From Hofstenia miamia (Eukaryota; Xenacoelomorpha; Acoela), in the NCBI GenBank assembly GCA_004352715.1, contig SCFE01000001.1:6373401-6437400 (forward strand): a stretch of 64,000 bases of DNA, in the 5' to 3' direction. The notes beneath the pieces were generated by a model that was not told the DNA's origin, made no database searches, and was given only the letters and a program-made list of their open reading frames with translations. Positions 11,139-22,224 of the stretch are shown here, piece after piece. Positions within the stretch are counted from its first letter, which is position 1, and every line of letters begins with the position of its first letter. The position numbers and the translations under genes are program-made.

Positions 11139-11760
11139 TTAGATAAGATAAGATTGTCTATATTTTGTTAATTCTTATAAAAATGAAACACTGATAAATT
11201 AGTAGAAAAGTATCATGAAATACAAAAACAATGATAAAAAATTTTCTAATGCTTTTAAAATCTTTTGGTAATCGATTCCAGTTGTAAATTGCATTGTTTA
11301 TAAACGATTGACCCATAATTATTTTATTAAATTTAATGCATGAAAAGTTTCTTGATCTTTCATTTTGCTTGTGGTAACGTATTGGAAATGAAAGTTCGTG
11401 GTAGGGTGTTATTTTAATTATTTTAAAGAATTAAATGGTGGCATTGTAGATAATTAATTGCTTATGAAAAAGGGTAGATGCAGAGATATAATCTTTAATA
11501 TAAAAACATTTTTTGCATACATTTATTGCCCACTTCAATTGTTTTTCAAGTTTCCGTGCCATTTCGCGAATTTATGTAAATGAATAAGATGTTCGCATAA
11601 TTTAAGTTGCTCATAATAAAACAATGAAAAAACTGTATTATCGCAATCGGAGGTAATAGTTGAGAGAGACATTTCTTACACCTATTACTATTTTTTAACA
11701 ATAGTGTTAACATGCGATTTGAAATTAAGGTTTGAATCAATTGTAATTACTAAATATTTA
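11139..11760 (-). mobile_element. LINE 3' fragment with (TTATC)n tail
   Basis: On the minus strand the frame at 11740-11546 gives QLLPPIAIIQFFHCFIMSNL followed by NYANILF. This is nearly the same block as the LINE fragment at 63359-63943 (QLLPPIAVIQMFHAFVMSNL). Downstream, further homologous pieces with stops continue to 11140, where the plus strand reads AGATAAGATAAGATTGTC. The 63-kb copy ends in the same (GATAA)n at about 63195. The shared 3' tail, (TTATC)n in element orientation, marks one LINE family and a genuine 3' end. The coding part is shifted and dead. Confidence 0.65.
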
Positions 11761-13049
11761 AACCTTTCGACAGGTCATATGAAAATATTTCTGAAATAAA
11801 TAAAAAATTTAAAGGTATCCATTTAGTTCCTAAAAGGTTGCATTATGCAAAATTGCGTTTGATAGAAGACTGACACAGCTTGAAGAAAAATTTAGTTTGA
11901 ATAACATTTTTGATAAAATGTTGCGATTAATCAAAATCCTTAGATAGGTCCACTAAGGTTTAGTTCTTACTAAAATCAACAATCAAACACAGACAACAGC
12001 AACAATTAAATATTTGAAATGAAACTACAATCACTAGGGCTAAAAGTGAATTACCCTATACATACACTTGCTCGACGTAGATGTGTTGTTTTATAAAGTG
12101 GATTCAAATAAGTGATTAACAAAGACATTTTTATGTCTTGAAATTGGAACTGGTTTGAACCCACATTGATTCTTAACGGATTTCTTATTAATTCTTCAAT
12201 ACAGACTTTTCAACAAGGCGAAATTTTTAAGCTCGGCTATGCTCGTTTAAATTTTGACAGTTCGGCTAGCCACATAAAATATTTCAGGGAGGTTCGTTTC
12301 AGCTCTATATCTATAATACGACAATTATGGACTCGATTTTGTGGTGATTCTATACACTCTTTTGCATTAGGAGTTACCATGGTTTGAATGTGCTCATAAT
12401 ATTAAATGGTTAATTAAGGAGTGTCATATGCTAAAATTGTGAATAAAACTCATTTTACCAATGTATGATGATCACATTTATTACTTATTTCGTTCTTAAA
12501 ATATTAACACCACAACATGGTTTGTTTAAAGTTTATTCTTTTTTTAAATATCTAATTCAGCCCATTGAAATACCCGTGCCTAGCACGGGCAGTTTTCCAG
12601 TTTTCTTAAAAATATTGCGCTCTCAAAAATTTTTTACATAGCTCTTCCTATTATTTAATAAACATTTCTAAATACAATTACAAAAAAGTCATGAAAAATT
12701 AAGAAAAATCTGCATAATTTAATTAACAAGCTTGTTTTGGGCTCGTTGTATATCTAATACTCTGCTCAAGCTCGGCTCGTTGACAAGTCTGCTTCCATAT
12801 AACATTGAACTTTGGTGATTCTTATAAAAATCAATATATAAATTGCATACTGAATAAAAACAAGTTTAAATAGTATATCATCATAGGACGGAACATTTAT
12901 CACCGCAACAGAAAATTTTACACAATGTAGTGTAATAGAATAAATGTCTAAGAATATTTTATTTTTGAACCTTTCTAGTAAAGAGTCTCTCTTATAAACG
13001 TGAAGGTATGTATATCTAAATCTGAAAATCACGGCCTGAGTTTTTTGTT
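11761..13049. other. Intergenic stretch with one short hairpin
   Basis: No gene is supported. At about 12571-12587 there is a perfect 7-bp stem hairpin (CCCGTGCCTAGCACGGG), GC-rich in an AT-rich setting, of unknown meaning. The small frames at 12166-12387 (+) and 12766-13119 (-) have no recognisable domain. Confidence 0.4.
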
Positions 13050-13267
13050 GCAAAAGAGACCAAAAAGATATAAATTGTTTTAGAAAGTTGTTTTTATCAT
13101 TTTGAATCGCAAGTTTCAAATTTTGTGGAATTTAATCAAATATGCAATTTCGCTAAATNCAAAAGAGACCAAAAAGATATAAATTGTTTTAGAAAGTTGT
13201 TTTTATCATTTTGAATCGCAAGTTTCAAATGTTGTGGAATTTAATCAAATATGCAATTTCGCTAAAT
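13050..13267. repeat. 108-bp direct duplication around a single N (probable assembly artefact)
   Basis: The text beginning AAAAGAGACCAAAAAGATAT at about 13051 recurs right after the N at 13159 and runs to the same point (GCAATTTCGCTAAAT) with a single base difference. A duplication ending exactly at a one-base gap is best read as overlapping contig ends that were not merged. Confidence 0.75.
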
Positions 13268-13998
13268 TACAAAATTATAATCAGGGCGTAAAAATCAATG
13301 AAAGTTGCGTAGTCGAAATTGCGTAAAAGCCATAATCATGAAATTTTCATATGATGTTTGAAATGAAGAGCCGATAAATTTGGCCGTTGCGGTGAAAAAT
13401 ATACATCAAATTCGCTATCGGCAATGATAGGATAAAATTTGGCCTCCAAGGCTCTCTGAGGTGACCACAAGTTAAGGAACGCTTTCATTCAGACATCATT
13501 AGCAAATTATTAAAATCACAATTTAGTCATTTTCTTAGAAAACCTTTCTGCTATTTCTGAGAATTATTGAAAATTGTATCATTTTTTCAAAAATACAATA
13601 AAATTGCGTAATTGCATAAAACGGACAAAAGCTAAAAAAATGCGTGAAGAATTACGTAATGGTAAACGCAATTTTACCCGGGCCCTGATTATAACAAACT
13701 GTAAAGATTTTATCAAATATAATAGCTCAATTAATAATTAATAAATTATAGTAAAAATATTTTGCATTCTTATAAATAGTTTTGCATTGATTTCATGCTT
13801 TACATATATTTAAGAATAGTGAAGAAAAGAACTTTTTTTAAATTGTACTTATAAAATTAACACTAAAACTAACATACACTATATTGCTCATTATAAAGAA
13901 TTTCATTTGCCACTAAAGGGCAAAGTCCAATGCTTTATATGAAATGGCTTTGAATGACAGGATATTCCAAATGACGCTGAAAAGCCATTTTCACTGAA
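13268..13998. other. 3' flank of the TBL1-like gene
   Basis: No open frame of note. This contains the 3' untranslated region of the minus-strand gene ending at 13999; AATAAA-like words are frequent in this AT-rich DNA and I do not choose one. Confidence 0.4.
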
Positions 13999-14269
13999 CT
14001 ACTTTCTCAAGTCTAAGACAAAGACACTACCATCTGAAGCACTGGCCCCAACTTTATCCCCACGGAAATTCCAGCAAACCTCGAATATGCCACCTGTACC
14101 TCGATAGGTATTAACAAGAGAACCGTTTTGAGTAGACCAAATGTGGACACATTTATCAAACGACCCACTTGCCAAATACTTCCCGTCTGGAGAAAAAGCT
14201 ACACTATAGACTGGTTCAACATGTTTGTTTAGGGTATGTACGCAACGTCCTGCATTGATATCCCACAAT
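13999..14269 (-). CDS. TBL1XR1: TBL1-like exon 5: last WD40 blades and stop
   Basis: The acceptor TTTTAG/ATTGTGG completes the arginine codon. It encodes [40 protein letters not shown], then [20 protein letters not shown] and [12 protein letters not shown] before TAG at 13999-14001. Confidence 0.95.
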
Positions 14270-17200
14270 CTAAAATAAATTCATTTAGGAGGCATTTTGT
14301 ACGATGCAAAGAGAAATCTACTTTTGAAAATGATGACTAAGCTTGCAATTTGGAATATTTTTAAACATTCTATGGCATTTTAGGTCAAAAAAACTGAAAA
14401 TCCCACAATAATCAATTCCACAGGTCAAAACAATACATGAGATTGTTCGATGCTTGGTATATTTTGAGAAAGAGAGAAAACGAGCAAATTGAGTCAAAAC
14501 TAAGTTATCAGGTTTCTGAAAGTACGCTAACATTGTTTTGAATTTAGACAATTTAAGTGGACATGAAAGCAAAAAGCGACGCTTTGTGCTATGAAGAAAT
14601 CTCCTGGGAGGGCCATGTACATCCGAATTTCAAAATTTGACATACAAAGCGCTGATTTGTTCAACTTAATTTTAAAGGGACTCTGAGGAACACACTTATG
14701 TTGAATAGCGCGAAATAGTTTTATAAGAATATTAGTTTACACGGTTAAAGATCCGCAGACTAAAAATTATAAAATCGCTATACCAATTATAGAGATTATT
14801 AAAATAGCGCACTGCAGCAACTCATGAATGGGTTTTTAGTAACGCAGCCACTCTAGGAAGAACACAGTGTCTTCAATGGATATGTTTTTAATGAAATGAT
14901 GCATATGAAATGAGTTATTTTACATTTTGAGCTAAATTCGATTAATTCATGATGACGGCTGAAAGTGCGTTGATTGTACACAGGTGGTTGCGGGCGAGTG
15001 CTGGGTCTGACTTAATTGTAAGTTTAGACGTGGCTGAATGAGAAAATGAAGAGATGTGGGTATCTTGTGGTTAAAATTGAATCTTGATGTACAAATATTA
15101 GTTAAAAAATGGTAAAATTAGTTGGTGCTGATACTTTTTGGCTAAAAATGAAATTTCACAGTGATTCGTAATTCTGGCAATATTTTGGCATTATATTAAA
15201 ACAAAGTATCAAAATATTGTAAACATCATGAATTTCACATAAATCAGTTTTGACACAACAAAGCGACAATTATATATATCAATTGTTTATGAATATTCAC
15301 ATAGTTTTCTGTTATAAATTTTCACAAAAGCACTAAAATCTTGAATTACAATACAATTAACAATTCAGTTAACGTTTTCATGCATTACAAGTTTTGTGGA
15401 CTGCAGTTTGTTATTGATAGAAGTCTAAGATGTGAAGAAAATCATGCAGGAATTATTGAAATTATCACACAAAGGAAAAATGAAGTCAACTATAGACGTC
15501 TTAGCTAAGGGGGGGACTAGGAGGACTACAGTCGTTAGTCGAATGATTTAATCCCACCCTTGATTGCTCTCATGACAAATTTGATTATTCTGAGGCAGTT
15601 TCATTACTGCAGAACTGAAAATTTTCGTCAATGTATTTGCTCGGTGGGAGCTGAACATCAGCCAATATTTTCGGACCAGAGCAATCAGTACAAATGTACC
15701 TAACACATGTGCATAACATTAAAAAGTTTAATAACTTGAATAACTTTCTTTTCATATCAGAATTTCTTCAAACATTAACAAAAAATTACTGGACAGAATT
15801 AGGCCAAAACCACCTGAATTGACCCAGTCCCTTTATGCGATTGCACTTGTTAAGGGAATAACCAGATTACAACATAAAAAGAAGCAGCATTAAGGGAGTG
15901 CCACACGATATTCATGTGGCATCCCCAAAAGTGACGATTATTCAAATTATGAAATAGAAATTGTTCTATTTGAAAATGACTATTAGTCTTTTGCCTAACC
16001 GTGTGACACACACAGAATACTGGAGGATTATATTGTGCCATTAATAAATATAAATTTTCAATAAGATTTTGTTGTTAGTTAATTCTATTTTTATACTCAA
16101 TAATGTTAATATAGTACAGTATATTACATCCTACACAAATTCACCACAACACGCCATTTTACAACCACATGTATTTAATGAATTTGCAATCTGTCACTTA
16201 AACTGCAGTACAAATGGGCTCTAAATGTATGCAAGTTTAACTAAAAATGGAATCGTTAAAAGATTTCCGAATCCTAAACCATTAATAAAACAACTATTGC
16301 CAACAAAATTGAAATACAAAAACTTCAACCCTCTGATGCCCATAAGGAGACTGAAGCTGCTTTAGAAGAAGAACGTGTGATATTGCATTAAGGATATGGT
16401 AAGCAGACCCCTATCATGAAAATTAAATTTTGAAATGCATCTATGACGCTAGACTAGGGTGGTACATATACGTACCTGCAGTCTTTAAGGGAATCCATTA
16501 CTTATTTCCAAAAAATGAATGGCAAGAAACTAGGATCAATATAATATTTTTCACACACATTGGTTGATAAACGGCCTTTTTATATTTATTTCCAAATAAG
16601 TGATCAGATTGATTAAACAGGAATATCATGCTAAAGGACAAAAGAGAAAAAATTGAGGAGCAATTAGCAATATGCCTGAAACTTTTTAAAGTACCGTAGA
16701 ATGGGGTGAGTTGAGACAGCACGACCTTTCAAAATGTAATGCAAAATTATCCTGATACTTATTTATTTGATAGTTATTGTTCTTCTTCCACTCATTACTA
16801 ATTAAAATGCTGATAAAAGTTCGAAGCATTGATTTTTTTATTTTGTTTTGATATACCAAAAAATTAAAATCAACTTCCTAGCCAAATTTCATTAAGAAAC
16901 TCTGCGTTTCAAATTTTTGCATGGTGAGTGAAGGAAAATTGTTTTCACATAAATTCTTAGGCTTCTTTGAGTGAACAAATATTCCACAAGTATGTGTTAG
17001 ATAGTTTCAAAGGTATTGAACTTTGTAAATTCTTGAAACACACACTATTTTATCAATGATATGCTCGTATCATTCCAAGTATACATGTATCATCCCTATA
17101 ATATTTTCCCAACTTTCATGTTATCATGATTGTCATTATGCAATTATATAATATTTTCATATAATTGCTGAGAGATGATTAATTTATTCGCCAATGACTT

Positions 17201-20200
17201 GTCTTATCTTATTATCTATAGTTTTTACTTTGCCTTTTAGATTGAAGAATGCTGAGGACTTACAAAAGAAAGCATGGAGGTAGAAAACGCACCAGTTATA
17301 ATCCTGAAAGTTTACAACATGCCATAAAGGATGTTGAAGAACATGGTATATCCGTCCGACTGTCTGCATTAAGAAACGATGTCGAGCATTACGAGGAAAA
17401 CAAATGAAATCTTCCAATGGTCAAACTGCTCTACCTCACGACATGGAAGATATACTGGTTGATAATATAACTTGTGCTGAATGTGGTCATCCTCTAGATA
17501 CGTTGGATATTCGTTTGTTTCTCAAATGGCACCTTTATTCGACAGGCTTGAAAGTGAACAAATTCAAAGGGAATATGCCGGGCCAGACTGGGCTGAGTCA
17601 TTTCTGAAGAGAAATGCTCATTGTCTATCGAATCGATTCACTGCAAATATCAAAAGAGCACGGGCCGAAGTTTCAGCCACTGGGCACTTACTTCCTCTTT
17701 CTGTCATATTCAAATCTACAAATATATGGAAGTCATGGTGTGAAGGTGGTCCGAGGAACTGCTGATTCAACAGGTAGTGGTTGGATTGGTTTATTTCTGT
17801 GCTTCTTCAGTCTCTTCCTCCTGAAACAGCTATCGGCGACAGCTAAGTCAAATTCCTTCATGCTATGCAATTCAGGTTCAAAAAACCTGCTTGTCGACGT
17901 CGAAGAAAACTCAGCATTTTTCTGGTACAAGTATAAGTGTAGACAACTTTACAGCAGCATCACCGCAAGTGTTTGCCAATGAAATAGCTGAGGACGAGAA
18001 CATACAAGCATATCGTTTATCAGTATCAGATGAATCAGAACCCGATTCTTCAGACAAATCTGATTCAAGAGAAAGTGAAATGGATGGCGATAACTCAAGA
18101 CCCGATTTCGCCAGTGACGAAGCTAGAATTCCCTGAATATCGAATTGGTGATTTCATACTGGTGAAAATCGAGACGAAAAAACTTCAAGTGAAACACTTC
18201 ATCAGTCAAATTGACAAATTATTCAAAATAAAGAGCTTCACGTAAAATTTCTATGTAAATATCGTGATGAAAAACAATATTCAATGTTTTGTTTGGTATG
18301 AGAAGCTTGAGGTATCCGTTGTGAGTAACGAAGATATGATTGGTAAAATTGAGAATCCAAATATCTTGCGTTGTAGTATTTTGAAATTTTTTCATGAAGA
18401 CACTGACGAGATGTTTGAGATTTTGCTGATGATTTTCTAAATTGTATCAAATATGAGGTAAAATTTGACGTATTGCATCAAATACGAATATACAGGGTGG
18501 TCCATAAGTAACTGAAACATTTCGTTTTTGAATAACTCAGCAACCGAACGGCCGATTTCAATGAAATAAAAAGTATTTTTAAAGAATCTCCTAAAAAAAT
18601 GCATTGAAAATGAATTAAACTGCCTTTGAGTAGCAATAAAATCGTATCGATCTTGATTTGAATTTCTTGCGATTAGCAATTTTTGCCTAAATTTTGATAT
18701 AGCATAAAAGATCATGACTCCGATCATTCACTCAACCTGAATGATATTTACAAATTCAAAATATTTTTTGTATGACAAGTGAGCCAAAAAAACAACTTTT
18801 AGTTTTTTACAATTTTACTCGTCAAATATGAACCGATTTTGATCTAATAAGTAACAAATAAAATCCTAGATTCTCCTCTATCGATTGCTTTTTATTTCAT
18901 TGAAATTGGCCGTTTGGTTGCTGAGTTATTCAAAAAAGAAATGTTTCAGTTACTTATAGACCATCTTGTATTTTTAAAATGTTTTTGATGATGTCTCAAC
19001 TCACTACATTCACCAAAATTTAGATACACACTCTATTAACTCCAAAATAACAAGACATAATATTAAACATATTGAAGTTTCGATTAAAAACGAACGAATA
19101 TATTATATTTAGTCACCACACAAATGTTGATAAACACCTAGAATTGTTAACATTGATTATTTCGCATTTGATTTCAAAAAAAATGAAAAAATGTCTTAAC
19201 TCACTCCGTTTTACGGTGTATGAACTTTCTATTATCACAACATTGGTCATGTAAAATACAAATAAACTGTGAATTATAGGAGTCTAGAAAAACTATTTGA
19301 TTAGGTTGGATATGGACCCGAAGCCGACCCGAAACATTGAGTTTGATTTTACGTTATGCATCTCTGGCTATTCAAATGATCATCAACATCAACAAGGACA
19401 GTATTAACTGTCCTTGATATCAATTATTTTTGATAGGGGAAAAGCAATTCATTGGTATTACTTAAAGTCTCGGATCTTTCTCAAACCAAGTGGTGATTAA
19501 TATCCGCATTTCTTTAATAATCAATCTTATATTTGTACCCGAACCCGACCCGAAACTCGAAATTAGTTACCCGATGCCACTCTTTAGATTATACATCGGG
19601 TAGATCACTTATGTCTAAGCAAGGTTGTATAATTAATAAATGAAAGCAAAACAATATTAACTTTACATCAAATACCATATTTCAATAACGTTCACACAAT
19701 ATGCGCTCTGCTCAAATACACGATAATTGTCATGTAAGTTCAAAACAACTAAATACATGGAAAATTTCACGGAATTCAAGCAGTATAAAACTGCAGGTTC
19801 TAGAATTTACAATAAAAATTGCAACGTGCGCTTGCTTATGAACGATCGATTAACTATTCAATAAGCGTTCGTGCAAGATATTTAATATATCATCGAAATG
19901 TTTTCCGTCACTTACATTTGAAATGTAGTTATAGCGAATTAATGTACATTAGGGCTGTGCGGGTACGGGCGGGTGCTGGTACAATAACTACGGGTACGGG
20001 TAAAGAAATCTGGATGTTGTTCATGAATCGAATGTTGAATTCCCCTCATGTATTCTAATGCAGATTTTTAAGTGCTGTATATAAGCAATAAACATTGAAT
20101 TAAATAATATATAGAAATACAGATTAGGGGAAATTTGTATTTATTGTACATATTCGGTTCATTTGAGTTTTCCTAGCAGATCTGTCGCTGATAATTAATT

Positions 20201-22187
20201 AAATATGTTGCTTCTTGAATTTCATGGTAATTCAATAAATTACTCTCATTAATTACTGCACGTGCATACCACTGCATTCCCGCTACTCAGAATAAGCCTG
20301 AAAGAGCAGCCAGTAGCGCAAGCAATACAATTACAAGGAAGCACGCTTGTTTGCTACCTTCTCATGTTAATAAACTTTTGGTCAGTGCTGACCATTGGCA
20401 AGAGTGGACGTAGGTACAGAGTTTTGTACCCAACCCGCATCCGCACAATTTTAAAAAAGCTGTACTCAACCCATACCCACACACGCATCAAAATAGATCA
20501 CCACGCAGTATACATATTATCATGGTTTACTACAATATAATTATTAATTTTTAATGATTTAATGTCCATTATCAAATAAACAATTAAATTAACAACAATG
20601 CTGTTACCAAATTTGAACTTAATTGAAATATATGAATATATATATCTTTCGAGGTGAAACGCATTGTACATTCCATTAATGAATTTTAGTGAATCTTAAT
20701 TCACCTAGGTTTTCTCATCTGAAGTCAACGTAACTGTGCAAACCACTTCCGACCATGATGTTTCTCTGCAAAATATTTCTCAAATACAATTTCGAATGTT
20801 ATGCAAAGAATACAATTTGCATTACAATCATCGCGCAATTCCAGAGATGGACATGGGCCAAGTCATTGGAAAATTAGGGCTATTGCGCAACAGTGTCCAC
20901 AAATGAGCCCGAGCCCAGTGAATGCTATAGATTTTATAAGAACTGTGATGAACAATATCTCTCAATTTAAAGTTTTCAATTTCAATGTCTAGATTTCATT
21001 ATAAGTTTTTAACATACGCTTTGGTTTAGCAAAACAATTTTTTTGCCAAGGATCATAAAACAGGCCGAATTGATATTATTTTACACCCATGACCATCTCT
21101 TTGTGTTGCCTCATCTTAATGTACTGATGACACAGATTATGAAAAATAAACCGTTATTCACCTGTTGTTGCTTCCTCTCCTGGGCTACTACCTGTTCCTG
21201 AACAGTCTGTTCCACGGTCTACCCATCACCATTATCGCGCTTGTCAGATTCTTAATACTAGAGTTCTTCTTGGCAACTCCCTGCTATCCCGATTAGTTCT
21301 CTTTCTCACCCTCCTCGCAAAGCTCACATCTATCTAATGTTGCTGATCACCTCTGTTCTTCCTCACTTCAATTTGACGATGTCCTTCCCCATTGTGAGTA
21401 ATCAAGATTCTCATCGTGGCCTCATGGATCCATGAAGAGTGGTCCGGTGGCTTCTTGATCCGATAGTATCGCCTCTTGAATGTTGAACGCAAATCATTCG
21501 GCCTTAGTGATTCTCCTCGGCGTCATTGACTACTTGCATCTCCTACCTTTTTTGTTCGCCAATGCTGACAATCTTTCCTCATTAAACCGTCGTCTCAGTT
21601 TTTTGCAAAGTCTTCTTGCAGTCTTCTCTTGATCTTATTTTCATTACTGAAACCTTACCTGATCACTTTGTTGCTGACAGAGATGTTTTTCCTAACCACA
21701 CCTAAATTTCTCCCCATAAGGATCGCTCTAATGGTCGCCATGGTGGTGTTCTCATTGTCTCACGTCGGCATAACATTTCATTCACCCCTCACCCCCTCTT
21801 CTTTGATTCTGTTTCGTTTGATTTCTGTTGTGGCTGTGCTGTTATCTTCAATGATCACATTGTTTCTCTGCTCTGTGTTTACAATAATCCTTACAACAGT
21901 CCTTTTCGTATTCATCTTGCTGATTTATCATCCTATAAGCGTTCTACCAAAAATGTCACTAATTCTTGAAAGAATCTTATTTGATTATATATAGCCCTAA
22001 TTATTAAGACCTCGAAAAACAAAGACTAGTGAATAAACCAAGTACGACCAACATATTGAATATATTTTAGTGTATGCATATTTAACAAAATTAAATGTAG
22101 TGAATCGTAAATTATATAATCACAAAATTTGAATTGACATTGATTTTAAATCGAATCCGGTCGCATAGCATAAATCTGAGCACAATA

Positions 22188-22224
<37 letters not shown>

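Larger units (their letters stand above)
16694..19218 (+). mobile_element. Pogo/Tigger-type DNA transposon, degenerate, with a nested MITE
   Basis: Imperfect terminal inverted repeats flank the block. The left end reads CCGTAGAATGGGGTGAGTTG at 16694. The right end, reverse-complemented from 19218, reads CACCGTAAAACGGAGTGAGT. Both are bordered by TA (16692-16693 and 19219-19220), the target duplication of the Tc1/mariner/pogo superfamily. A further copy of the terminal motif (TCTCAACTCACTACATTCACC-like) lies at about 18994-19015. The transposase remnants at 17249-18440 run left to right. A separate 476-bp MITE is inserted at 18493-18968. Confidence 0.7.

Noticed and set aside
12571-12587. GC-rich hairpin as a Helitron 3' end or terminator
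   Set aside because: No CTRR follows the hairpin on either strand and no Helitron protein is nearby.
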